DNA from: Karstenula rhodostoma CBS 690.94
Taxonomy: Eukaryota; Ascomycota; Dothideomycetes; Pleosporales; Didymosphaeriaceae
Assembly: GCA_010093485.1 (NCBI GenBank)
Contig: MU001494.1
Span: forward strand, 1,767,937 to 1,831,936
DNA length: 64,000 nt
Direction: 5' to 3'
The translations under genes were made by a program, and so were the position numbers. Within the stretch, counting starts at the first letter, position 1; each line of letters begins with the position of its first letter. The notes under the pieces were generated by a model. The model was given only the letters and a program-made list of their open reading frames with translations. It did no database searches and was not told where the DNA came from. Shown piece by piece: positions 21,264 to 30,663 of the stretch.

Positions 21264-23796
21264 TCACTCTGCGTTGACACGTCTGCGGCTGAGACTGGCG
21301 CTGCGTCCAAGCGGGAAGCTTCCCCCTACTGAGCTCCTGTTCGAGGCGAATTGCGTTCTGGCCACCGGATGTTTTTCCGTTGCAGAAGAATTCTGGCTGG
21401 TGAGTCCGTACCGACGAGTAGCACCGAGGGCACTTTGGGCACTGTCTCTATCTCGGTAGAGAAGGTTGTTCTCGTTGCCGGTCAAAGTGGTCCGCCGCGA
21501 TGAGGATATCGGTATCGGCAGAGAAGGCGAAGGCTGCAGATCTGGCATGGGCTCTTGAGAGGTGTATTCTCTGCTATAGCGCGACTTGTGTGCACCACGC
21601 GTCTCCCTGAAGTCGGTCACTGCACGCGAAGGTGCCCGCAAGGTCAAGGTCGGGTCGTCGTCATCGTCGTCGTCGAACTCTGGTGTGCGCTCACGGCGAC
21701 GATACAGACTGGTATTCGTTCGGTCCAACCGAACGTCTAGGCGTGATGGGACTTGAGATTGTGACGTGGTCGGTGGCTCTTGGCTTGCATCGCGTCTGCC
21801 CAGCACACTGGTTCGCCGCGCTTCGATGCGACTCATTGCCCTACTAGGACTCGATCGAGGGTGGAGATCGCTCTCCGGCTCAATGCTTTTGCGAATAGTG
21901 GGTGAGTCGCCATTTATCTGCATACTGGGTCGACGAGATACCGTTGCAGTCGAGGTTCTCTGTAGCGCCGGGCTTGAAAAGTTGAACTTGTTGTTGGAAA
22001 GCTCAATACACAGATCAGTCAGATTACGGCAGATATGGTCTACTTTTCGGCGGACCTGCCGATCAGGCAGAGCGTGGCCGCCTAGAATCGAGCTTGTCGA
22101 GTGGAATGTCCCTTGCGGGCCACCGCTTCCCGCCATCTCAGCCAAAGCGAGCGCTTCTTGGGCGGTGGCTTCAAGCGCACGATAAACGGCAGGCGCCGCG
22201 TACGATTTCACTTTGACTAAAGCATCCTGCAGCAGAGGATGTATTTTCTTCGAGGGAGACAGGGGCACGGTAGACTCGGCTGAAGCTGGTTTTCGCTCTT
22301 GTTTTGGAGAAGAGGACACTGTTGTAGCCGCAGTGTTCGCCGTTCGCGGACGTTCTGCGGAAGCTTGGGCAATTGCGGCGCCCGAGGTAGCTGGCATCTT
22401 CCCGCCCATCTCGAGCTTCTTCATTCTTGTTTTCAACTCATCCAGTTCATCCCACATTGATGTAGCAGCTGCAGAGCTGCCAGAAACCTCTGTGCCTTCG
22501 TATCGTGACCGCGCTTCAGGCGGGGTGTCGATATGTGGTATCGTAGTATTTTCGCGCGAAGAGGAATGAAAATGAAGGTTCGACGGTTTGAACGGGCCGT
22601 TGCGGTTGCTAGGTGGTGTTTGGAGCGTCTCTGGATATGAAGGACGCCGTCTGCCTGCCTCAAGCTGTGCCAGGAACTCATTTGGTGAGAGATTGGAGTC
22701 TTGCTGCCTCGTCTTGGCCGTGTCGACCTGTGGTAGGAACTCTCTGGGAGAAAAGCTGAAGGTTGCATCGGCCCGCGCTGGTTGAGGTTGCGATTCTTGA
22801 TCCTGAGGCTGTGCCAGCGACGTGGTCGAGCGTCGCGTCCTAGGCGAAAGCTCTGGAACGCGTGTGCGTGGTGCGAAGACCGGATTGGCAGGTGTCAATG
22901 GGGACACTTCCCGTGTGGTTCTTGTCGCAGAAGGAAGGAGCGATGAGCGGCGGTATTGGGTGCCTGCTGAGGTATCAATTGCGGCGGGAATTCTGGCGCC
23001 ATTCGGCCTGGTTGAGCTGGCGCCCGCTGGAGATGATGAGGGTATGGATGAAGGTAATGATTGTCGGTTACTGCGGGCTATGCGGGACTGTCGAAACGGG
23101 TCAGCGTGCTGTTACAGAAGCGTGCAGTGCTGGCGAGAGCCTGGAGCACGATGCCAGGAAATTGCAACCTACCCGTACTCTGTCGGATCGTGATATGGCG
23201 TTCCTAGTGGGGTCCTTCGCACTGTCTTCGGCAATGTTCAAGAACAAATCCTCCCCGTCGCCTTCAGCACCAGAGGTGTCGGTGTCCCCATAACGGTCCC
23301 CGGTGCGCCGCTTCAGCGATCGCGGGCGCGCGACCGGGTCGAAAGAAGAGGCTTCGCTGGAGCCAGCCATGCGGTCCGCAGAGATTGATAGCGAGCGGGT
23401 GGGAGTGGGTTGTTTGGACCAGGTGCCAGACGCGCTTATTGGAGGGCCGCGCGACGTATCGCCATAGGTCTTGCCAAAGGAGCTGAAGGAGGCAGGCGGG
23501 CGGCCGGTCCCGGGAGAGCGCACTTCCTTGCCGGCTGAAGCTTGCTGGGGCGAGAAGTAGGTGGGCGTTGTTGCGGGCGTCGCTGACGCGGAGGTCGTCG
23601 GCGTGCGCGCGGCGGGGCCGGGGTTGGACAACCTTCGCGAGCGTGTGGCTGTTGCGACCGAGGTTGAAGAAGAAGGCAGGCGCAGCAGTGAAGGTCGGTC
23701 TGGAGGTGAGTGAGGCTGCGAATGTCGGGGTGCCGTCGTCTGCGCGTCGGCGGTCGGGCGGCGCGTCAGTCGAGAGGCAGGTGGACCGGTGTCCAT
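21264..23796 (-). CDS. Large disordered Pezizomycotina protein with WDELDELK coiled-coil motif
   Basis: Exons 23796-23173 and 23108-21264 join across a 64-bp intron (donor GTAGGT, acceptor AACAG) to give 822 residues. An ATG at 23829 in the same frame would add 11 residues. The protein is dominated by Ser/Pro/Arg-rich disorder. Recognisable parts are a repeated SP(R/N)EFL(P/A)Q motif at about 328-335 and 349-356, and a short heptad helix WDELDELKTRMKKLEM at about 427-442. There is also a more ordered stretch (HPLLQDALVKVKSYAAPAVY through the NLTDLCIELSNNKFNF segment) and a run of seven Asp near the end. I recall similar uncharacterised proteins in many filamentous ascomycetes, but no function is known to me. 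The C-terminus is basic and Ser-rich. A cortical or cytoskeletal scaffold is possible but would be a guess. Confidence 0.75.
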
Positions 23797-24683
23797 AGCG
23801 CCGGTCGAGCTGCGTTGGCGTAGGTACATGGGTGATGGTCTTCCAAGTTTCTTAGCTACACTGCAGCGTGCAGAATACCATAACCTCAGAACCGCCGTTT
23901 GGGCTTCGAGAAAAGGTACGCGGCGCAATGTCTATTTTGACAAGAGACTACCCGTGTATCAAGTCCGCGAGTCGAGCGACAAATCCCAGCCATCGCCTTT
24001 CGGACGAGCTAGGACGCCCCGTCCATGCACGCTATGTCACATCACAGGCTACTGTCGCCATCGTTCGGACGGTGACGCGCAGGTACACACTAGAGTGGCG
24101 CAGGAAACGTCTATCTCAAAGGTTGTTCTGGCTCCTTGTCCCCTAAGCATGCAGCCTCGAGTCCATTGAGCAATGTCCAAGAACAATGCGCATACACCTC
24201 ACACGTGGAACGACAATCAAGCACGCCTCGCCTCCCTCACATAACCGAGCACTACTAATTCCGCTTCCGTCGATCTCTGCATCCGCTCCACTTGGTCGAG
24301 AGAGCCGTGTCGCATCTTCCTTGGACCATGTGTTCGAAGCGTCCTTCTCGTCTTTCGGCACTCGCATATGTACGTCCTATTGTGAGCGCACCACTGTGAG
24401 AAGGCAGATCACTGCAGTCCCGACATTGAGTTTGAGCAGTGGGCAACCAGCGCCATAGCTACCCACGAGGCGAGTCGCGCGCGCGGGAGAGAGTCTCGCT
24501 TACGCTTGGTGAAATTCGGGGGCTGGGTTGGACTCGCGTGTTATAAGCGTCCTACATATCACGTGATGTGATGCGTACCTGGCCGGACCGGCGAATCTGA
24601 TAATCCGCTGGCAGCCTGAAAGTTTCGCCCTCGTCACACTCAACCAAGCCTCTCACCAAAACATCCCACCACAACCACCCATC
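23797..24683. promoter_or_regulatory. Divergent promoter region
   Basis: 887 bp separate the start of the disordered-protein gene (minus) from the start of prp45 (plus), so both promoters should lie here. No strong TATA box is seen, as is common for housekeeping genes. Confidence 0.45.
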
Positions 24684-26360
24684 ATGTCCGTCGCGACCCT
24701 CTCCAAGTTTCTACCGAAGCCGAAATACGCAGGCGACGTCGAAGAGCTAGATACCTCGCGAAACGCACGCGTGCTACCCGAACACTCAACACAACTCGCC
24801 AAGCGACAGAACGGGCCGCCTCCATACGGACAGCGCACAGGATGGAGACCTCGCAGCTCAGAGGACTACGGAGAAGGTGGAGCGTTCCCTGAGATACACG
24901 TCGCGCAATACCCGCTGGACATGGGGAGGAAAGGCACCGCGAGCACTTCGAATGCGCTAGCGATGCGCGTAGATCAGGAGGGCAAGACCAAGTACGACGA
25001 AATCGCCCGGCGCGGGCATGCAGAGAATCGTATTGTTCAGGCCAGCTTCAAGGATCTGATTCCATTGCGACAGCAAGCCAATGCAGGAGAGCTGGACTTG
25101 GAACGGCCCAGCCAGGAGATGGTGCAGGCAACGAAAGAGAAGACACAGGCGGCGCTCAACGCGTTGATTTCCGGGCAGACCGCAGCACAGAAACCAAAGA
25201 ATGTCAAGGGGAGAGGGAAAGACGAGCCTACATTTGTCCGATACACGCCGACGGCGCAGATGGGCGAGTCACAAGGCAAGACACGCATTCTCAAGATTCA
25301 GCAGCGCCAGATGGATCCAATGGAGCCGCCGAAATTCAAGCACAAGCGCATCCCACGTGGACCACCCTCGCCTCCGCCGCCAGTCCTCCACTCCCCTCCT
25401 CGGAAGCTCACTGCAGAGGACCAGGAAATGTGGAAGATCCCCCCTCCCATCTCCAACTGGAAGAACCCCAAGGGCTACACCGTCCCGCTAGACAAGCGCC
25501 TCGCAGCCGATGGCCGCGGCCTCCAAGACGTAACCATCAACGACAAATTCGCGCAGTTCGGCGAAGCCCTGCAAGCCGCCGACCGACACGCCCGCGAGGA
25601 AGTAAAACAACGCGCGCTCATGCAACAGCGTCTCGCCGAGAAAGAAAAACTCCAAAAAGAAGAGCACCTCCGCAACCTCGCGCGGCAAGCCCGCGAAGAC
25701 CGCACGACACACACGCGCCGCCGCTCCGCCAGCTACTCCTCCGCCTCGTCGCACTCGGACTCTGACGACGAAGCCGTCCGCCGCCGCGAAGAAGCGCGCA
25801 AAGAGCGCCGCCAGGAATTCCAGCGCGAGCTCCGGCAGTCCCGCATGGGCACGGAGCGCAAGCTCCAGATGCTCGCGCGCGAGCAGAACCGCGACATCGG
25901 CGAGAAAGTCGCGCTCGGGCTGGCCAAGCCCACGCAGTCGGCCGAAGCCATGTACGACTCGCGCCTCTTCAACCGGTCCTCGGGCTTCGACGCCGGCTTC
26001 AACGAAGACCAGGCCTACGACAAGCCGCTGTTCGCCGCGCAGGAGGCCATCGCGAGCATCTACCGGCCGAACGTCACGCAGGACGACGGCGAGAATGCGG
26101 ACGAGACGTACGACCGCGTCACGAAGAGTAGCCGGTTCGAGGTGCTGGGGCGGCCGAAGGAGGGCTTCAAGGGCGCCGATGCGCAGGAGCAGAGGGATGG
26201 GCCCGTGCAATTTGAGAAGGAGAAGGAGAAAGACGATCCGTTTCAGATTGACAAGATGATCCAGGAGGTGCGGGGAGAGAAGGCGGGGGAGAAGCGGGGC
26301 GGAGAACAGAGCGAGAGTCGGGCTGCGAAGCGTGCGAGGGTTGAAGATGAGAGTGATTAG
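24684..26360 (+). CDS. prp45: Pre-mRNA-processing protein 45 (SNW/SKIP domain)
   Basis: Intronless gene of 558 residues starting at ATG 24684. The N-terminus has the family segment PPYGQRTGWRPRSSEDYGEG, followed by FPEIHVAQYPLDMG. The SNW core is present as SNWKNPKGYTVPLDKRLAADGR starting at residue 257. The C-terminal third is a highly charged helix rich in Arg and Glu. A family-typical ALGLAKPTQS-like segment (here VALGLAKPTQS) precedes the YDSRLFNRSSG motif. SNW proteins are core factors of the activated spliceosome (NineTeen-related complex in yeast) and link splicing to transcription, so the product is nuclear. The length matches fungal homologues. No residue anomalies are seen. Its neighbours are also basic nuclear genes, but no co-regulation can be inferred. 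Confidence 0.95.
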   Translation: MSVATLSKFLPKPKYAGDVEELDTSRNARVLPEHSTQLAKRQNGPPPYGQRTGWRPRSSEDYGEGGAFPEIHVAQYPLDMGRKGTASTSNALAMRVDQEGKTKYDEIARRGHAENRIVQASFKDLIPLRQQANAGELDLERPSQEMVQATKEKTQAALNALISGQTAAQKPKNVKGRGKDEPTFVRYTPTAQMGESQGKTRILKIQQRQMDPMEPPKFKHKRIPRGPPSPPPPVLHSPPRKLTAEDQEMWKIPPPISNWKNPKGYTVPLDKRLAADGRGLQDVTINDKFAQFGEALQAADRHAREEVKQRALMQQRLAEKEKLQKEEHLRNLARQAREDRTTHTRRRSASYSSASSHSDSDDEAVRRREEARKERRQEFQRELRQSRMGTERKLQMLAREQNRDIGEKVALGLAKPTQSAEAMYDSRLFNRSSGFDAGFNEDQAYDKPLFAAQEAIASIYRPNVTQDDGENADETYDRVTKSSRFEVLGRPKEGFKGADAQEQRDGPVQFEKEKEKDDPFQIDKMIQEVRGEKAGEKRGGEQSESRAAKRARVEDESD

Positions 26361-26994
26361 CATGGGGGACTGATGGTGGTGTGAGGGCTTTTCATTGCGC
26401 GTATATTTGCATTGCAGGCGGAGTTTGGCGTGGGTTCGTGAGGCAACAAGTTGACTTCTCCAACGTGACATTATGCTATACTATATTTCTGAACGGATGC
26501 CCAACTGAGGAATATTCTCATAAACCCGTCACTTCCAGTTCCAATGTCGATCATGAGTAATGGCCGTGACACGTTAATTGTATTGGGTATCCAATGAACA
26601 GTAAGTAACCCCGAACGCCATGCTGTGCATTCCCACCGCCGACAACGGGAACAAGACATATCCCAGAGCTTGTAAGTGAAGTACGTCTTCCACGGCTTTT
26701 GAAAAATGCAATTCCGGGGTTGACCCCACGGTTGAACATGCCATTCCGGTTGTGGATGATTGATCTTTCCGCCAGCGACCATTCGCATCAGCTCAAACCC
26801 GGGTTCCGCAGCCTCAAGCCAAGCGTCAGGCTAGCAATGCTCATGTAGCAGCAAAGGAAAGTGCCGCAGGACGTTGGAGCACGGTTGTGGTGAATCCAGT
26901 ACAGTGGTTTTCGGCACCGGGTGGATCGCAGAAGAGCTCGCAGCAAAGGCGCCTCTCGTAGCCAACCCAGCCCACGAAGCGCAATCCAGACACC
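26361..26994. other. Intergenic, convergent 3' ends
   Basis: This lies between the stops of prp45 (+) and the TAF11 gene (-). I see no gene; both 3' UTRs should lie here. Confidence 0.6.
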
Positions 26995-28002
26995 TCAGCG
27001 GAATAGCCTCCGCCCTCCCGTCCGCGCCAACGTCCTCTCCGGGCCCTCCAAGCTCAACCCCGCGAACCCGGCGCCCCCGCCTTCTCGGTCCCTCTTGTAC
27101 CGCCTCAACGCCTCGCGCAAGTGCGCCGGGGTCAACGGGCCCTTGTCCTCCTCCTTCAGCCGATCCTTAAGACTCGCATCCCGCGGTATCTCCTTCCAGA
27201 AACCCTCTTCCCTGCTTACCTGGTTGAGATACAAGCCTGCGTTCTGGATGTGCTGGGTCGACGGTTTGCTAGCCGGTCGATGACCAAAGGGTTCTTGGAG
27301 ACCTTGCTGCAGGACGGCGGGGGGGAGGTTCGGGTTCGGCAGGTGCGTGCGGGCAGCGGCCCACTCGTCGCGGACGATGAGGGCGCGGTCGATGAGCTCG
27401 CCGACAAAAGCCTTGCTGTACGACGTCACGGCGATGATGACGTTGGGCGGGACGGACTGCGACAGCGTCTGGTTGACCAGCTTGCGCACCATGGAGGTCT
27501 TCAGCTTGACGCGGCGATAGACAGAGTAAGCGTTCTGCTGCGAGTCGTCCATGGCTAGCACCAGCATGCGCTCGTTGTGTGCGGCTTGCTGTTTGGCAGC
27601 TTCTGAGGGGCGCTCGCCTTCCAGCTTCGTGCCCTCGTCTTCGTCCTCGCCGTAGTCATCATCGTCTTCTTCTTCAGCGCCTGCGGCTCCGTTCACGGAT
27701 GGGTCTTCTGGACGTGTGCCACCGCGGGCAGAGCTGCCGGTGATGCTGGCGCCGTCGTCGCCCTTGCGCTTCCTCTTTCTGCCGCCGCCTGCTCCGTTCA
27801 CGAGTGAGGCTGTGTCCACGCTGCCGACTGAGGGTGATCGACTATGACGCATCGGTGAGGCGATTGCGGATTCGTTGTCTGGGTCGAAGGAGTTGCGGAG
27901 GTTTGAGGGTTTGCGTTTCTTTGCTTGTGAGGAGACACTTGATATGGAACCGCGTTTGCGAGGGTTGGGAACCATGATCTGTGGGGGCGGTGGTGACGCC
28001 AT
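26995..28002 (-). CDS. taf11: TFIID subunit TAF11 (TAFII28-like histone fold)
   Basis: Single exon of 335 residues. The frame is open above 28002, but the first sensible start is MASPPPPQIMVPNPRKRG. The N-terminal half is disordered, with two basic nuclear signals (KKRKP and RKRKRKGDD) and a long acidic tract. The histone fold begins at about residue 155 with MDDSQQNAYSVYRR, then VKLKTSMVRKLVNQTL, then NVIIAVTSYSKAFVGELIDRA, the TAFII28 signature. In TFIID, TAF11 pairs with TAF13 near TBP at promoters. The C-terminal extension with LPPAVLQQGLQEPFGHRP and TPAHLREALRRYKRD is typical of filamentous ascomycetes. The call is secure. The exact start is the only uncertainty, because another ATG lies further upstream in frame. 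Confidence 0.93.
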   Translation of the reverse strand: MASPPPPQIMVPNPRKRGSISSVSSQAKKRKPSNLRNSFDPDNESAIASPMRHSRSPSVGSVDTASLVNGAGGGRKRKRKGDDGASITGSSARGGTRPEDPSVNGAAGAEEEDDDDYGEDEDEGTKLEGERPSEAAKQQAAHNERMLVLAMDDSQQNAYSVYRRVKLKTSMVRKLVNQTLSQSVPPNVIIAVTSYSKAFVGELIDRALIVRDEWAAARTHLPNPNLPPAVLQQGLQEPFGHRPASKPSTQHIQNAGLYLNQVSREEGFWKEIPRDASLKDRLKEEDKGPLTPAHLREALRRYKRDREGGGAGFAGLSLEGPERTLARTGGRRLFR

Positions 28003-29185
28003 GCTACGCTGGAGTTGCGGGTATTTGATGAGTGGTCGAGTCCAGTCTTGGTGTATTGGGGGAGTGGTGACTTGGGTCGAGAAGATTGTGAAGTCGTGAA
28101 AGCGGAGCTTCAATGGCGCGCCGTTTGTGAAAACGACGCTAGTGATGCGGGAGCGCACGGGCGCCATCAGATACGTGAACCTACACCACGCTCCTCTCAT
28201 GTTCCATATTTTCTCACTGATTAGCCTCACTCAAACTATATCAACAGCTGTCCTTGCATGAGTATAAGACTAATAGAGCGAAATGATTCTATCTCGATTC
28301 TGCTCTACTTCGTAGAACCCAGGATGCGCCATACAGCTTGAGGTTTACCTTCCAATAAACGTACTCAAGATGTCTTTTCGCTCGTCGCGTACAGCTCAGT
28401 AAAGTAGAAGATAATAAGAGATGCTTGCATAAGGCTCGTGGATTAGGTTCCAATGCACTGCTGCGTTAAAGCTACAGTCTGACTACAGCTATGATTTTCA
28501 GATAACGTGTAGTAGCATAGATCTTCAGAAAATCTTACTTGACAGGAAAGCACATCAACCTTATTTTGAATGACCTGTTCATATCTTAACAGGAGATCAC
28601 TTGCTTCTTCTCAAATTAGAAGAAGGAACAAATAGAACTTGCACGCGAGTTTCAAGGTACATGTCTCCAGAAACCCGGGGTTCTCAGTTCAACATCTCAC
28701 ATATCTTTCAGAAACGATTTTATGAGTTCCAGACACAGTAGCTCAATTCTACCGCGTGAGGGCTCTGTATGCGGGCTCCTAATGGTATGCCCTCATCTGT
28801 GATTTCCTGCAGGAGATAAACCTGCCAGAACCACAATGGCTGTTTGGCTAGTCCTGGAGATCGTGAGTTTAGAAAGACCAGGTCAACGCAGTACGCAGGT
28901 GTTAAATCAGTACAACAGCGCGCAGTCATCTGAGTTAACATTAGCTAGATTGGGCTGGTCTGTATTGGTGGTAAAACGCAGCGTTCCTACATCCATCGGC
29001 TCGTCGTATCGGGCAAGGCATTTGTACAGTCATCACGGGCACAGAAGACGATATTTGAGGTGAAGGAACCCTTCTCGGGTATATTTTTGGGACAGCTACA
29101 TTAAGCCGTCACCCTATACACCAGCCATTCAGTGTCGTGAAGAAACCTTGAAAGAAAACCCAGAACCAAACCCAAGCGCCTAGAT
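28003..29185. other. Intergenic, 1.2 kb, AT-richer
   Basis: This holds the promoter of the TAF11 gene and the 3' end of the L4 gene. The middle (28230-28720) is visibly richer in A and T than its surroundings. It contains a perfect 8-bp hairpin, CTTCTTCT (28604-28611) with AGAAGAAG (28618-28625). I see no gene. Confidence 0.5.
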
Positions 29186-30663
29186 CTAGTTCTCGTGAAG
29201 CTGCTCGGTGAAGCCCTCGCCCACACGCGCGGGCTTGCCGGCGTTGAGCTCCTTCTGGCCCTGCTTCTCCTTGGCGAAAGCAGCCGCGTACGGGTTGAGG
29301 CGGAGCTGTACCTGGAAGTTCTTGAGGGGGTTCTTCTTCTGGACGTTGGTGCGCTTGCTGATGGCACCGCCACGGACAGGTCGGAGGACCTTCTGGACGT
29401 CGCTGGAGTTGATGATCTTGCTGAGGTCGGGCTGCTTCATCAGAGCAGAGGGGAGGAGGAAGTCCTTCTTGAGGGCCGAAGGCTCGGTGGTGGAGCCGTA
29501 GACCTTGTCAAGAGCAGAGAAAGCCGATGAGGTCCAGACGATGAAACGTCCGAGGTGACCACCCGGGGCAAGCTGGAGAAGGTTGAGGGAGTAGACGGAA
29601 GAGGTCTCGACACCAGCCAGGTTGCGGAAAGCACCGACGAGCTCCTTGCCATCCTCATCGGGGTTGTAGATGACAAGAGGACCACGGCGCTGAGTGTAGC
29701 GGCGGCCCCTGAGCTTACCCTTACCGGCGCGGACCTTGCGGGACTTCTTGACCTTCTCGACGTCAGCGCCAGCACCAACGGCCTTGAGCAGAGCAAGGGC
29801 AGCAGAGGTCTTGGCAATGGCAGCGTCGGCGAAAGCGGTCGAGGAGATGACCAGGGGAACTTCCGGGACGGTAGCGATGTTGTGGCCACGGGCAAGGAGA
29901 AGAGCAGCGCTGGAAGACGCAGCGAGGGCCGAGGCGGTCGCGAAGCGCTTCTGGTTCAGGTTGATCTTCTGGTGCCACTTCCTCCAGACCTTGGTGGGAG
30001 CGAACATGCGACCGGAGCGGCACATGTTACCGAAAGCAGCCTGACCGGCACGGTGGGTACCACCACCCGAGACACGAGGAATACGAGCGACGGCACGACC
30101 GGTACCCCAAGACTCGGCGGAGGTCTGGTGACCAGCCTTCTCGGAGCTGCGGAAGTCAGCTAAGAACGCACTGGGTGGGCTTAACGAGACTTACACAGCG
30201 TACGGCTGGCGCTTGTTCTTGTTCATGCCAGTGTGCACCGAGTGGACAATGTCCGGGCGGATGGGGCTCTGTTTTGAAGTCAGCGATTGAGCTTCAACTG
30301 TGATTCCCAGTGCACAAAGTTTCCAGAGTCCAAGGACACTCCGAGGAGTGCATGTCCTTGGACATGGAAGATCTTGTGTCCGGGTGGCAGCGCCTCGCCA
30401 ATCCTCATCCGCGCATATCCAGCCATCGATGTTTGTTCATAGTCTTGCAGAAACTCTAGCAGTATCTCATTGGGTCATTCTCCCAACTATCGACTGCAAG
30501 GACATGCGCGGGTTCGGTGGTTGTTGCGAGGCGGGGCGTGCGATGCGGACAGCTGCCATTGCGAAAACGTCGTGAGACTTGCCTTGAAGACATTGGGGAT
30601 AGGAGCAGTGTCCTTAGACGCCTCTCCGGACGCGGAGATGATAGTAACGGTAGGCCGAGACAT
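29186..30663 (-). CDS. rpl4: 60S ribosomal protein L4 (uL4)
   Basis: Exons 30663-30583, 30268-30195 and 30146-29186 give 371 residues. The start is [18 protein letters not shown], and the exons join through [18 protein letters not shown] and [20 protein letters not shown], all signature segments of eukaryotic L4. Intron 1 (314 bp) has a GC donor (AAG|GCAAGT) and acceptor AACAG. Intron 2 is 48 bp with donor GTAAGT. The conserved loop through [20 protein letters not shown] inserts into the exit tunnel of the large subunit. The C-terminal extension ([20 protein letters not shown] onward) is the eukaryote-specific arm. Long first introns near the start codon are common in fungal ribosomal protein genes. 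Very high expression is expected. The identification is unambiguous. Confidence 0.97.
30269..30582 (-). other. GC-AG intron in rpl4
   Basis: The 314-bp first intron begins GCAAGT after AAG and ends AACAG. It has a CGCTGAC-type branch point about 15 bp before the acceptor. AG|GCAAGT is the usual strong context for GC-AG introns. Using any nearby GT donor would break the conserved L4 reading frame. Confidence 0.85.

Noticed and set aside
25488..26471. 327-codon minus-strand frame
   Set aside because: It is the antisense shadow of the Arg/Glu-rich prp45 coding region.
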